From Candidatus Pantoea gossypiicola (GTDB lineage Bacteria; Pseudomonadota; Gammaproteobacteria; Enterobacterales; Enterobacteriaceae): DNA of 36,753 nt. The stretch covers positions 1 to 36,753 of the forward strand of contig NZ_VWVM01000026.1 in NCBI RefSeq assembly GCF_008632075.1. The letters are read 5' to 3'. The notes below the pieces were generated by a model. The model was given only the letters and a program-made list of their open reading frames with translations, was not told the origin of the DNA and did no database searches. Position 1 is the stretch's first letter. Every line of letters begins with the position of its first letter. Of this stretch, positions 24,501-32,842 are shown piece by piece. Position numbers and translations under genes: made by a program.

Positions 24501-25423
24501 TCGATTACCTTTACTACAATCCGCAGTGGGAGAACGATGCAGGCAAGGGCGGCAAAGCGGCTTCTCAGCAAACCACAAACATTAACTTCAGCCAGTGGCC
24601 CGCCTTACAGCTGCGCTGTAAAGAGTGCTGGGTACTGGGCCAGAAATATGGTCAGGTATCCGCGACGCTGCAACCTGAAGGAGATACGTTAGCGCTTACT
24701 AACGGGAAAGTGGATACCGGCAGTTCGCAGCTGAAAATCAATGGTGAGTGGGTCAACCGTCCGCAAGACCAGCGCACCTCGCTGAAGGGCACGCTTAAGG
24801 GGCCGAATATTAATAATGCGACCAACTGGTTTGGCGTGAATACCCCGCTGCGTGATGCGCCCTTTGATATTACTTACGACCTGCACTGGCGCTCTGCACC
24901 CTGGCAGCCCTCCGCAGAGACGCTGAGCGGCACCCTGAAGACCCACTTTGGCAAAGGCCAGATCGCAGATGTGAACACCGGCACGGCGGGGAAAATTCTG
25001 CGGCTGGTCAGTTTTGATGCGCTGCTGCGCAAACTGCGCTTCGACTTCAGCGACACCTTCACCAACTCTTTCTATTTCGATTCGATTAACGGCACGGCCT
25101 GGATCGAAAACGGCGTCATGCGCACCGATAACCTGCTGGTGGATGGACTGGAAGCGGACATCGCCATGCAGGGCAATCTCGATCTGGTGAAGCGTCAGAT
25201 CGATATGGAAGCAGTGGTTGCGCCTGAGATTTCTGCCTCTGTCGGCGTAGCGACCGCCTTTGCGATTAATCCGGTGATTGGCGCGGCGGTATTTGCTGCC
25301 AGTAAAGTTCTGGGACCCCTGTGGAACAAGATATCGCTGCTGCGTTATCACATCAGTGGCCCACTGGATAAACCGGAAATCAATGAAGTCCTGCGTAAAC
25401 CGCGAGAAACAGACAACAAGTGA
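21599..25423 (+). CDS. yhdP: AsmA-like phospholipid transport protein YhdP
   Basis: Very large (1274 residues; E. coli 1266) inner-membrane-anchored periplasmic protein of the AsmA/TamB class, which with TamB and YdbH carries phospholipids to the outer membrane. Start is GTG at 21599 with AAGGAG 8 bases upstream. One N-terminal membrane helix (about 7-28) precedes the AsmA-like N-terminal part and long beta-rich repeats that form the hydrophobic groove. The conserved AsmA_2 C-terminal region includes KILRLVSFDALLRKLRFDFSDTF and a near-terminal Ala/Val-rich segment (VAPEISASVGVATAFAINPVIGAAVFAASKVLGPLWNK). It lies between rng and tldD as in E. coli. Confidence 0.97.
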   Translation: MRQLPRILLLLVAAIIVIVALLVSGLRLVMPHLDSYRNNLLQFISDKTDVPVNASQLQGKWENFGPTLQVRDLSVDLHENGKLTIKRINLALDVWQSLLHWRWQFRDLTFWQLHLDTNRPLLDNDKEKNSFRPAQINELFLRQFDHFDLRDSTIRFRTPSGQHAELAIPRLTWVNEDNRHRAEGEVSLSSFTGQHGVVQVRLDLNDSNGLLNDGRIWMQADDVDMRPWLGRWVRDNTRLDSARFSLAAWVNLRNGDIYAGDLLLRKGGASWQGETGRHRIEVDGLTAHLSRFQNGWVVNVPQTRLSTDGEAWPAGHFSLLWRPEDKQLLGPDGQQEVRVRATQLVLSHIAPIVPLFAPLSPALFENWQTLQPQGTIDGLALDIPLQQPEKTRLQVKWRDFSWQHWKLLPGISHLSGEARGSLSHGQVSVDMGAATVPYGDMFQAPLEIKRVTGALRWLKDEHGLTLAGENLNLEARSLWARGDFSYQQNSGGEPRLDILAGIRVTDAGDAWRYFPVPLMGNGLTHYLSGAVKGGKVDNATLLFAGNPALFPFKHNDGMFQVWVPLRQATYAFQPKWPAISHLDIDLNFLNDGLWMNAPVARLGEVEARNVSAVIPDYLKEKLIIDGDISGEGQQIADYFEQTPLKPSLGAALKQLEIKGRVGGHLNLDIPLDGEQVHARGNVDLNNNALFIKPLKTTLNNLSGRFRYDNGNLASEDLRANWFGQPMGVRFSTQENPDDFGVNVKLQGDWQPAKISQIPAVVSKQLGGHLPWQGDVNITLPHHGGARYDVALNGNAKEVSSHLPAPLDKKAGEAMPVAIQASGDLNHFDLSGSVNANHRFNSRWLLEPTLRVDRGIWLNDTKKTPALPDHEGMILNLPALDGEAWVALMAAGGSAGASDGDGDFQTGGVTVPGNITLRSPAVTLAGQQWHEVEATLAQRSGGRGQVSVNAKELRGELAMAPKAPWQVNLDYLYYNPQWENDAGKGGKAASQQTTNINFSQWPALQLRCKECWVLGQKYGQVSATLQPEGDTLALTNGKVDTGSSQLKINGEWVNRPQDQRTSLKGTLKGPNINNATNWFGVNTPLRDAPFDITYDLHWRSAPWQPSAETLSGTLKTHFGKGQIADVNTGTAGKILRLVSFDALLRKLRFDFSDTFTNSFYFDSINGTAWIENGVMRTDNLLVDGLEADIAMQGNLDLVKRQIDMEAVVAPEISASVGVATAFAINPVIGAAVFAASKVLGPLWNKISLLRYHISGPLDKPEINEVLRKPRETDNK

Positions 25424-25487
25424 ATTTGACGCCGTACCGGAATTACCGCAGGCTATGATTATCTGAGCACATAATGAGTGAGAAACG

Positions 25488-26933
25488 ATGACTCTGAACC
25501 TGGTAAGTGAGCAGTTACTGACTGCTAACGGCATTAATCAGCAGGACCTATTTTCCCTGTTAGGGCAGCTTTCAGAACGTCGTCTGGATTATGCCGATCT
25601 CTATTTTCAGTCCAGCTTCCACGAATCCTGGGTACTGGAAGACAAAATCATTAAAGATGGCTCATACCATATCGATCAGGGCGTCGGCGTGCGTGCGGTC
25701 AGCGGTGAGAAAACCGGCTTCGCCTATGCCGACCAGATTACGCTGAATGCGCTACGTCTCTCTTCTGAAGCGGCTCGCAGCATCGTACGCGAACAGGGAA
25801 ACGGCAAGGCCCATACGCTGTCTGCCGTGATGAACCGTCCGCTCTATTCGACGGTCGATCCGCTGAGCAGCCTGACGCGTGAAGAAAAAATTGCCCTTCT
25901 GCATCGCGTCGATAAAGTCGCCCGTGCGGCTGATCCGCGCGTGCAGGAAGTCAACGCCAGCCTGACCGGTGTTTACGAGCAGGTGCTGGTGGCGGCCACT
26001 GATGGCACGCTGGCGGCAGACGTTCGTCCGCTGGTTCGCCTCTCTATCAGTGTTCAGGTTGAAGACCAGGGCAAGCGTGAGCGCGGCGCAAGCGGCGGCG
26101 GTGCACGCACCGGTTATGCGTTCTTCCTTGAAGATGAAAATGGTGACGTGCGTGCTGATGCATGGGCGCGTGAAGCAGTGCGCATGGCGCTGGTTAATCT
26201 CTCTGCGGTGGCAGCTCCTGCTGGCGCATTGCCGGTAGTGCTGGGTGCGGGCTGGCCGGGCGTATTGCTGCATGAGGCGGTCGGTCACGGTCTGGAAGGT
26301 GACTTTAACCGCCGTGGCACTTCCGTGTTCAGCGGTAAAATCGGTCAGCAGGTTGCGTCTGAGCTCTGTACCGTGGTGGATGACGGCACCCTTGAAGGGC
26401 TGCGCGGTTCACTTGCGGTGGATGATGAAGGCGTTCCCGGTCAGTACAACATGCTGATTGAGAATGGGGTGTTAAAAGGCTACATGCAGGACAAGCTGAA
26501 TGCGCGACTGATGGGCGTCAGCCCGACCGGTAACGGACGCCGTGAATCTTACGCACATCTGCCGATGCCGCGCATGACTAACACCTATATGCTGGCAGGC
26601 AAATCATCGCCGCAGGATATTATTGAAAGCGTTGAGTACGGCATCTATGCGCCGAACTTTGGTGGCGGTCAGGTGGATATCACCTCCGGCAAATTTGTCT
26701 TCTCCACCTCAGAGGCTTATCTGATTGAGAAGGGCAAAATCACCAAACCGGTTAAAGGTGCCACGCTGATTGGCTCCGGCATTGAAGCGATGCAGCAGAT
26801 CTCGATGGTAGGTAATGACCTGGCGCTGGATAAAGGTGTCGGCGTCTGCGGTAAAGAGGGCCAGAGCCTGCCGGTTGGTGTCGGTCAGCCCACCCTGAAG
26901 CTGGATAAACTGACCATCGGCGGCACCGCCTGA
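25488..26933 (+). CDS. tldD: Metalloprotease TldD
   Basis: Subunit of the TldD/TldE heterodimeric zinc protease, which unfolds and degrades small peptides and matures microcin B17 in E. coli. 481 residues, full length. The metal-binding HExxxH motif is HEAVGH at 262-267, followed by GLEGDFNRRGTSVFSG. The third ligand cysteine lies in DKGVGVCGKEGQSLPV near residue 454. The partner tldE (pmbA) is not in this window and is unlinked in E. coli too. Gene follows yhdP with a 64-base gap. Confidence 0.97.
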   Translation: MTLNLVSEQLLTANGINQQDLFSLLGQLSERRLDYADLYFQSSFHESWVLEDKIIKDGSYHIDQGVGVRAVSGEKTGFAYADQITLNALRLSSEAARSIVREQGNGKAHTLSAVMNRPLYSTVDPLSSLTREEKIALLHRVDKVARAADPRVQEVNASLTGVYEQVLVAATDGTLAADVRPLVRLSISVQVEDQGKRERGASGGGARTGYAFFLEDENGDVRADAWAREAVRMALVNLSAVAAPAGALPVVLGAGWPGVLLHEAVGHGLEGDFNRRGTSVFSGKIGQQVASELCTVVDDGTLEGLRGSLAVDDEGVPGQYNMLIENGVLKGYMQDKLNARLMGVSPTGNGRRESYAHLPMPRMTNTYMLAGKSSPQDIIESVEYGIYAPNFGGGQVDITSGKFVFSTSEAYLIEKGKITKPVKGATLIGSGIEAMQQISMVGNDLALDKGVGVCGKEGQSLPVGVGQPTLKLDKLTIGGTA

Positions 26934-26944
26934 TGTGACCTCAG

Positions 26945-26966
26945 CAACCCGCCGCCCGGCGGGTTG
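26945..26966. terminator. Bidirectional hairpin between tldD and aaeR
   Basis: A perfect 9-bp stem CAACCCGCC / GGCGGGTTG with a GCCC loop between the convergent tldD and aaeR stop codons. T-runs are poor on both sides (CTTTT on plus after a few bases), so termination would be inefficient; its convergent position still makes a terminator role likely. Confidence 0.55.
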
Positions 26967-27884
26967 TCAGCTTTTACGGTGCTGCTGATATTGTTCAGCC
27001 ACCTGTTCAAAATAGTCGGTCAGATAATCGATGCAGACCTGCACCTTCAGCGGCAGTTTATCCTTCTCGGTATAGAGTGCATACACCGGACGCGGATCAG
27101 ACTGATAGTGCGGAAACAGAATATCGATCTCGCCTGCGGTGATCTCATCAATCACCCACATCATCGGCACATAAGCGATGCCATTGCCCGACTTCAGCCA
27201 GCGGATCAGCGTCAGCGAATCGTTGGTCACGAAACGTCCCTGTGGCGCGAGGCGGGTCACCAGGCCTTCCGGCGCAATCAGCTCAAAATTGTTGTCGGGC
27301 CGTACGCTATATTCCAGCCAGGAAAAATTATCGATATCACCCGGCTTCTCCGGCGTGCCGTGCTGGGCCAGATAACTTTTTGCGGCGCACACCACCATCG
27401 GCATCGCGCCAAGGCGACGCGAAAAGAGGCTGGAGTCTTTTAATGCGCCCACCCGAATCACCAGATCCAGACCATCCGCAATCAAATCCGGGGCCGGAAC
27501 GCCGGTAACCAGATTTACACTCAGCCCGGGATACTCCCGCAGCATATCGCTGGTCATACCCGCTAACACGTTCTGCGCCATAGTCGAGGAGCTGCCAATC
27601 CGCAACACGCCAATCGGCGTATTGTTAAACGCGTAGAGCTGTTCATGCACCTGCGTCGCTTCCGCCAGCATACGGCGGCAGCCCTGATAATAGATTTTAC
27701 CCGCTTCGGTCAGCCCGATACTGCGGGTACTGCGATTCAGCAGCTTAACCTGCAATGCATCTTCCAGTTTCGCGACAATCTGGCTGATAGATGAGACGCT
27801 CAGATGAAGCTGACGCGCCGCTGCGGTAAACGAACCCAGTTCGACCACTCTGGCGAAGACAGACATACCTTTCAGTCGTTCCAT
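26967..27884 (-). CDS. aaeR: LysR-type regulator of the aromatic acid efflux operon (AaeR)
   Basis: Transcription factor of 305 residues (E. coli 309) divergent from aaeXAB. N-terminal winged helix-turn-helix at about 1-60 (MERLKGMSVFARVVELGSFTAAARQLHLSVSSISQIVAKLEDALQVKLLNRSTRSIGLTEAG), then the periplasmic-binding-protein-like effector domain (about 90-295). In E. coli AaeR activates aaeXAB in response to aromatic carboxylic acids such as p-hydroxybenzoate. The divergent gene order, unique to this group, supports the name. Confidence 0.92.
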   Translation of the reverse strand: MERLKGMSVFARVVELGSFTAAARQLHLSVSSISQIVAKLEDALQVKLLNRSTRSIGLTEAGKIYYQGCRRMLAEATQVHEQLYAFNNTPIGVLRIGSSSTMAQNVLAGMTSDMLREYPGLSVNLVTGVPAPDLIADGLDLVIRVGALKDSSLFSRRLGAMPMVVCAAKSYLAQHGTPEKPGDIDNFSWLEYSVRPDNNFELIAPEGLVTRLAPQGRFVTNDSLTLIRWLKSGNGIAYVPMMWVIDEITAGEIDILFPHYQSDPRPVYALYTEKDKLPLKVQVCIDYLTDYFEQVAEQYQQHRKS

Positions 27885-27902
27885 TATTTACTCTGGCTTA
27901 AA

Positions 27903-27918
27903 AGTGATTTAGATCACA
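27903..27918. promoter_or_regulatory. CRP-like site between aaeR and aaeX
   Basis: AGTGA-TTTAGA-TCACA: 9 of 10 positions of the CRP consensus TGTGA-N6-TCACA. It lies 19 bases upstream of the aaeR start and about 35-50 bases before possible -10 elements of aaeXAB (TATAGT at 27933-27938; TATTAT at 27948-27953). Which gene it serves cannot be read from the sequence. The rest of this 232-base divergent region carries no clear LysR T-N11-A box that I can fix. Confidence 0.6.
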
Positions 27919-28116
27919 TTCTGTAGAAAACGTATAGTCAGGCGCGTTATTATAAGCGCGCCGGGGTATTTCCCGGTGATTCTTCATTGCCTGATACCCT
28001 TCGATGATACGCTATTATTAAGCCAGCTGCGGTTCGGATAACGCTGCCAGAGGGTTTTCCTGCGACATCTGAAAAGGCAACGAAGTATCCCGGCAAGGTC
28101 GAACTAAGGATTTGTG

Positions 28117-28320
28117 ATGAGTGTGCTTCCGGTATTTGTCATGTTTGGGCTCTCTTTTCCGCCCGTTTTCATCGAATTGATTATTTCACTGATGCTGTTC
28201 TGGTTAGTGAAACGCGTGCTGACGCCGAGCGGCATCTACGATCTTGTCTGGCATCCGGCACTCTTTAATACAGCGCTTTACTGCTGTGTGTTTTACCTTG
28301 TCTCCCGTTTATTAGTCTGA
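28117..28320 (+). CDS. aaeX: Efflux-associated small membrane protein AaeX (DUF1656)
   Basis: 67 residues from MSVLPVFVMFGLSFPP with two hydrophobic segments. ATG at 28117 has AGGA 6 bases upstream, and is preferred over the in-frame GTG one codon earlier. The sequence is close to E. coli AaeX, including GIYDLVWHPALFNTALYCC. First gene of the aaeXAB operon, 7 bases before aaeA. Its role in the pump is not established. Confidence 0.95.
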   Translation: MSVLPVFVMFGLSFPPVFIELIISLMLFWLVKRVLTPSGIYDLVWHPALFNTALYCCVFYLVSRLLV

Positions 28321-28327
28321 GGTTGAA

Positions 28328-29260
28328 GTGAAAGCACTCATAAGAAAAATCGCGCGCTACGCGATCACTATTCTGCTGGTCATCATCGCAGTGGTTATCA
28401 TCTTCCGCGCCTGGGTGTTCTATACCGAATCACCCTGGACCCGTGATGCACGTTTTGCAGCTGACGTGGTGGCAATCTCGCCTGACGTCACTGGCCTGAT
28501 TACCGAGGTTCCGGTACACGACAACCAGCTGGTGAAGAAGGGCGACACGCTGTTTGTGGTTGACCGTCCTCGCTATCAGAAAGCGCTCGATCAGGCACAG
28601 GCGGATGTTGAATATTACCAGGCCCTGGTGAGTGAGAAACGTCGCGAAGCCGGCCGCCGCAACCAGCTTGGCACCTCTGCGATGTCGCGCGAGGCTATCG
28701 AACAATCCAATAATGACCTGCAAACCAGTGAGCATCAGCTGGCAAAATCGGTGGCGACGCGTGATTTGGCGAAGATCGATCTTGAGCGCACCACCGTGAA
28801 AGCGCCATCCGATGGCTGGGTCACCAACCTTAACGTCTACCAGGGCGAATTTATTACCCGTGGTTCTGTGGCGGTGGCGCTGGTTCAGCAGCACTCTTTC
28901 TATGTGCTGGCTTACCTGGAGGAGACCAAACTGCACGGCGTTGAGAAGGGCTTCCGCGCGGAAGTGACGCCACTTGGCAGCAACATTGTGTTGCGTGGCA
29001 CCGTGGACAGCGTAGCTGCGGGCGTCACCAACAGCAGCAGCTCGGTTGACAGTAAAGGCATGGCAACGGTGGACTCCAACCTGGAGTGGGTCCGTCTGGC
29101 ACAACGTGTACCGGTGCGCATCCGGCTTGATCAGCAGCCCGGCAATCGCTTCCCGGCCGGAACCACTGCGACCGTGGTCATTACCGGTCAGGCCGATCGC
29201 CAGCCTGAACAGGTTTCACCGATGGTCCGCCTGTTTAATCGCCTGCGTGAGTTTGGTTAA
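28328..29260 (+). CDS. aaeA: Aromatic carboxylic acid efflux membrane fusion protein AaeA
   Basis: Periplasmic adaptor of the p-hydroxybenzoic acid pump. 310 residues (same as E. coli) from a GTG start. N-terminal membrane anchor at about 11-30, then the biotinyl-lipoyl-like domain (ADVVAISPDVTGLITEVPVHDNQLVKKGDTLFVVD), an alpha-helical hairpin (about 80-150) and a second lipoyl half (VKAPSDGWVTNLNVYQGEFITRG), followed by the beta-barrel. It bridges AaeB to the outer membrane side. Confidence 0.96.
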   Translation: MKALIRKIARYAITILLVIIAVVIIFRAWVFYTESPWTRDARFAADVVAISPDVTGLITEVPVHDNQLVKKGDTLFVVDRPRYQKALDQAQADVEYYQALVSEKRREAGRRNQLGTSAMSREAIEQSNNDLQTSEHQLAKSVATRDLAKIDLERTTVKAPSDGWVTNLNVYQGEFITRGSVAVALVQQHSFYVLAYLEETKLHGVEKGFRAEVTPLGSNIVLRGTVDSVAAGVTNSSSSVDSKGMATVDSNLEWVRLAQRVPVRIRLDQQPGNRFPAGTTATVVITGQADRQPEQVSPMVRLFNRLREFG

Positions 29261-29269
29261 GAGGGCGAT

Positions 29270-31222
29270 ATGATCGAGTTCCTGCGGTTCCCGGTAAAGC
29301 TGACCTTTGCGCTGGTGTTAGCGCTGATGGTCGGCTTTCACTTCAACCTCGAAACGCCGCGCTGGGCGGTGATGACTGCCGGGATCGTAGCGGGCGGTAC
29401 GGCATTTGCGGCAGGTGGCGATCCCTATTCCGGGGCACTGCGCTATCGCGGCGTTTTACGTATTATCGGGACATTCATCGGTTGTATCGCCGCGCTGACC
29501 ATCATGATCGCCACCGTTCGTGCGCCGGTTGTGATGCTGCTGCTGTGCTGCATCTGGGCAGGACTCTGCGTCTGGCTCTCTTCGCTAATCAAAGTCGAGA
29601 ACTCTTACGCACTGGGTCTGGCAGGCTATACCGCGCTGATTATTGTAGTAACCGCTAACGCCAGCGGCGGTCTGACACTGGTGCCCCAATATGCGGTAGA
29701 GCGTTGCAGTGAAATCGTACTCGGTATTCTGTGTGCCATCCTTGCCGACATGATCTTCTCGCCACGTTCGATTAAAAAAGTGATCGACGCGGAAGTTGAT
29801 TCATTGCTGGTGGCGCACTATCAGCTGCTGCAACTCTGCGTCGCACACGGTGATAAAGAAGAGGTCGATAAAGCCTGGAGCGCGCTGGTGCGGCGCACCA
29901 CGGCGCTGAACAGTATGCGCAGCCAGCTGATGATGGAATCGTCACGCTGGAAGAACAGTAACCGCCGCTTGCAGATGCTCAACACCCTGTCGCTGACGCT
30001 GATTACGCAGGCCGCTGAAACCTTTCTGATCCAGAATTCCCGCCCGGACTACATTCCGCCACAGTATCGGTTGATGGTTGAAAAGCCGGCCTCGACGGTT
30101 GAAGAGGTACATAAGCGGATGAAGGTAATGCGGCGGGTGATTGGTGCGAGTGGTAAATCAACGCCGGTCACGCTGGCCAGTTGGGTAGGCAGCGCCACCG
30201 AATATCTGCTGCTGCTTAAAGGCATCAAAAGCAACAGCCGGATAACCTCGCTGGAAGAGGAGATTCTGCAGCGTGAAGTGGTGATTCAGGCGCGTTCTGC
30301 TGAGACACATCATGCGATGATTAACGGCATCCGCACCTTCGTTGCAACCGCGCTGGGTTCGCTGTTCTGGCTCTATACTGGCTGGACGTCTGGCAGTGGT
30401 TGTATGGTCATGCTGGCCGTTATTACCGCGCTGGCGATGCGTATGCCTAATCCACTGATGATGGCAAAAGATTTTCTCTACGGCATGACGGTCGCGGTGC
30501 CGCTGGGCGCGCTCTACTTTATGTATGTGCTCCCCTCGACCCAGCAGAGCGCCCTGCTGCTCTGCATCGCCATCGGCCTGCTGGGTTTTATCGGCGGCAT
30601 CTTCATTCAGCGGCGTCAGCTCGGCACGCTGGGTGCGTTGATTGGTACGCTCAACGTGCTGGTTCTCGATAATCCGATGGAATTTCACATTAACGTCTTC
30701 CTCGATAATGTGCTCGGTCAGGTTATCGGCTGCTTTGTCGCGATGATGGTCATTCTGCTGATTCGGGATAAATCGAAGGCGCGCACCGGCCGCAAACTGC
30801 TGAACCGCTTTATGTATGCAGCTGTTTCGGCCATGACCACCAATCAGGCGCGTCGGCGTGAAAATCATCTGCCAGCGCTCTATCAGCAACTGTTTTTGCT
30901 ACTGAACCTGTTTCCGGGCGATATCAATAAATATCGCATCGCCCTGACGCTGATCATCGGTCATCAGCGATTACGCGACGCAGAAGTGCCGGTTAACGCC
31001 GATCTCTCTGCGTATCACCGACAACTGCGTTACACCGCCGACCGGGTGATCTCCGCCAGCAGCGACGACAAGCGCCGTTACTACTTTGAACGTCTGCTTA
31101 AAGAGCTGGATGTCTATCAGGAAAAACTGGTCCACTACGAGGCACCCGTCAGCGTGACGGAACCGGTCAAACGACTGGCGACGATGCTGGATAAATACCA
31201 GAATACGCTCATCCAAATCTGA
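29270..31222 (+). CDS. aaeB: Aromatic carboxylic acid efflux pump AaeB (FUSC family)
   Basis: Inner-membrane component of the p-hydroxybenzoic acid exporter. 650 residues (E. coli 655) with two hydrophobic blocks: about 10-165 (FPVKLTFALVLALMVGFHFNLETPRWAVMTAGIVAGGTAFAAGG onward) and about 355-500, separated and followed by soluble parts. This duplicated half-structure is the FUSC/aromatic acid exporter architecture. It starts 9 bases after aaeA. The stem GGCCGCTGC/GCAGCGGCC (31227-31249) right after the stop may end the operon, though it has no T-run. Confidence 0.96.
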   Translation: MIEFLRFPVKLTFALVLALMVGFHFNLETPRWAVMTAGIVAGGTAFAAGGDPYSGALRYRGVLRIIGTFIGCIAALTIMIATVRAPVVMLLLCCIWAGLCVWLSSLIKVENSYALGLAGYTALIIVVTANASGGLTLVPQYAVERCSEIVLGILCAILADMIFSPRSIKKVIDAEVDSLLVAHYQLLQLCVAHGDKEEVDKAWSALVRRTTALNSMRSQLMMESSRWKNSNRRLQMLNTLSLTLITQAAETFLIQNSRPDYIPPQYRLMVEKPASTVEEVHKRMKVMRRVIGASGKSTPVTLASWVGSATEYLLLLKGIKSNSRITSLEEEILQREVVIQARSAETHHAMINGIRTFVATALGSLFWLYTGWTSGSGCMVMLAVITALAMRMPNPLMMAKDFLYGMTVAVPLGALYFMYVLPSTQQSALLLCIAIGLLGFIGGIFIQRRQLGTLGALIGTLNVLVLDNPMEFHINVFLDNVLGQVIGCFVAMMVILLIRDKSKARTGRKLLNRFMYAAVSAMTTNQARRRENHLPALYQQLFLLLNLFPGDINKYRIALTLIIGHQRLRDAEVPVNADLSAYHRQLRYTADRVISASSDDKRRYYFERLLKELDVYQEKLVHYEAPVSVTEPVKRLATMLDKYQNTLIQI

Positions 31223-31226
31223 ATCT

Positions 31227-31249
31227 GGCCGCTGCGACCTGCAGCGGCC
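31227..31249 (+). terminator. Hairpin after aaeB, possible terminator
   Basis: A perfect 9-bp GC-rich stem with a 5-base loop immediately after aaeB. It lacks a T-run, so it may be an mRNA-stabilising hairpin. Confidence 0.4.
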
Positions 31250-31292
31250 TGTGCAATCCCCATCCATCACAAAATCTGTCGCTTTTGCCAAC

Positions 31293-31298
31293 TATACT
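31293..31298 (+). promoter_or_regulatory. Possible -10 element for the dehydrogenase gene
   Basis: TATACT 38 bases before the ATG, with no good -35. It would make the dehydrogenase a separate transcription unit from aaeXAB, in agreement with the 113-base gap and the hairpin after aaeB. Confidence 0.35.
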
Positions 31299-31335
31299 CT
31301 CCAGACGGAAGAGCAAAACTGACAGGAGCGAATCA

Positions 31336-32787
31336 ATGAAATCACTGCAAGAGAGCGAACTGTTCCGGACCGGCTACTTAGCGGACGGTCAGTGGCATCA
31401 GGCTGCGTCTACTTTTGATGTGACCAATCCGGCCACCGGCGAGGTGATTGCGCAGGTGGCAAAAGCCGGTAAGGCGGAAACGGAACAGGCTATCGCCGCA
31501 GCGGAACGCGCCTTTCCCGCATGGCGGGCACAGACAGCAAAAGCGCGCGCTGAAATTCTCAATCGCTGGTACCAGCTGATTATTGAGAACAAGCGCTGGC
31601 TGGGACAACTGATGACCACCGAACAGGGCAAACCCCTTAAAGAGGCCGAAGGGGAAGTGGAGTACGCCGCCAGTTTCATTCAGTGGTTCGCCGAGCAGGC
31701 GAAACGGGCGAACGGCGAGATTATTCCGCCGGCAAAACCCGGCTCCCGTATTCTGGCGACCCGCGAACCGATTGGCGTTGTCGCTGCCATTACGCCCTGG
31801 AATTTCCCGATGGCGATGCTGACCCGCAAGCTGGGACCAGCGCTTGCTGCGGGCTGCACCGGCATCATTAAACCGGCCAATAACACGCCACTCTCTGCTT
31901 TTGCCCTGCTGGCACTGGCGAAACAGGCGGGCGTACCTGATGGCGTACTGAACGCAGTGGCTGGGGATACCCATGCCATCAGCGATGCGATCATGGCCAG
32001 CAAAGCGGTACGCAAAATCTCCTTCACCGGCTCAACGCAGGTGGGCAAGCTGCTGATGCGCAATGCCGCCGAAACCATGAAGAAAGTGTCGATGGAGCTG
32101 GGGGGCAATGCGCCATACATCGTGTTCGATGATGCTGACATTGATGCCGCCGTACAGGGTGCCATTGCCAACAAATTCCGCAATGCGGGTCAGGTGTGCG
32201 TCAGTGTTAACCGCTTCTATATTCATAACGCTGTCTATGATGCGTTTACTGAGCGGCTGGCTGCTGAAGTCAGCAAACTCAAAGTCGGCAATGGCATGGA
32301 AGAGGGCGTGATTGTCGGACCACTGATTGAAGCGTCGGCGGTGGAAAAAGTTGAGCAGCACGTTAAAGACGCGGTAGCAAAAGGCGGTAAATTACTGGCA
32401 GGTGGTGAGCGCCATGCGCTGGGTGGCAACTTCTGGCAGCCTACGGTCATTAGCGAGGCGCATGAAGGCATGCAGCTTGCGCAGGAAGAGACCTTTGGTC
32501 CGGTGGCTGCCTGCTTCCGCTTTGATGACGAAGAGGATGTCATCCGCCGCGCCAATGATACGCCATTCGGCCTTGCCGCTTACTTTTATACCCAGAATCT
32601 GCAACGGGTGTTTCGCGTTTCAGCGGCGCTGGAAAGCGGCATGATCGGCATTAACGAATGTGCCGTTTCCACCGAGGTGGCACCGTTTGGTGGTGTGAAA
32701 GAGTCGGGTCTGGGCCGCGAAGGTTCGGTACTCGGTATGGAAGAGTATCTGGAGGTCAAAGCGCTGCACCTGGGCGGTTTGAGCTAA
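31336..32787 (+). CDS. gabD: NAD(P)+-dependent succinate-semialdehyde dehydrogenase (GabD family)
   Basis: Oxidises an aldehyde, most likely succinate semialdehyde, to the acid. 483 residues; ATG at 31336 with AGGAG 7 bases upstream, rather than the longer open frame. Catalytic residues of the aldehyde dehydrogenase superfamily are present: N155 (TPWNFP), K179 (KPANNTP), E254 (MELGGNAP) and nucleophile C288 (NAGQVCVS). FTGSTQVG forms the Rossmann loop. The sequence is closest in memory to E. coli GabD, with shared stretches such as YAASFI.WFAE and APFGG.K.SGLGREGS. Orthology is not certain: E. coli gabD lies elsewhere, and this place between aaeB and yhcO is empty in E. coli. The neighbouring aromatic acid pump hints at, but does not show, a wider aldehyde substrate. 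Confidence 0.88.
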   Translation: MKSLQESELFRTGYLADGQWHQAASTFDVTNPATGEVIAQVAKAGKAETEQAIAAAERAFPAWRAQTAKARAEILNRWYQLIIENKRWLGQLMTTEQGKPLKEAEGEVEYAASFIQWFAEQAKRANGEIIPPAKPGSRILATREPIGVVAAITPWNFPMAMLTRKLGPALAAGCTGIIKPANNTPLSAFALLALAKQAGVPDGVLNAVAGDTHAISDAIMASKAVRKISFTGSTQVGKLLMRNAAETMKKVSMELGGNAPYIVFDDADIDAAVQGAIANKFRNAGQVCVSVNRFYIHNAVYDAFTERLAAEVSKLKVGNGMEEGVIVGPLIEASAVEKVEQHVKDAVAKGGKLLAGGERHALGGNFWQPTVISEAHEGMQLAQEETFGPVAACFRFDDEEDVIRRANDTPFGLAAYFYTQNLQRVFRVSAALESGMIGINECAVSTEVAPFGGVKESGLGREGSVLGMEEYLEVKALHLGGLS

Positions 32788-32798
32788 CGGTCACGACC

Positions 32799-32816
32799 GG
32801 GCGGCAGAGGCCGCCC
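32799..32816 (+). terminator. Hairpin after the dehydrogenase gene
   Basis: A perfect 7-bp stem GGGCGGC / GCCGCCC with an AGAG loop, 12 bases after the stop. It lacks a T-run, and yhcO begins 27 bases later, so readthrough into yhcO is plausible. Confidence 0.35.
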
Positions 32817-32842
32817 GCAGACGGAGCATGGGAGCCGTCAGC

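Noticed and set aside
30158..30889. 243-codon minus-strand frame inside aaeB
   Set aside because: Composition (many His, Gln, Arg) is that of an antisense frame of a hydrophobic protein, and it overlaps a well-identified gene. The same applies to the long antisense frames at 8844-9527 and 10471-11196.
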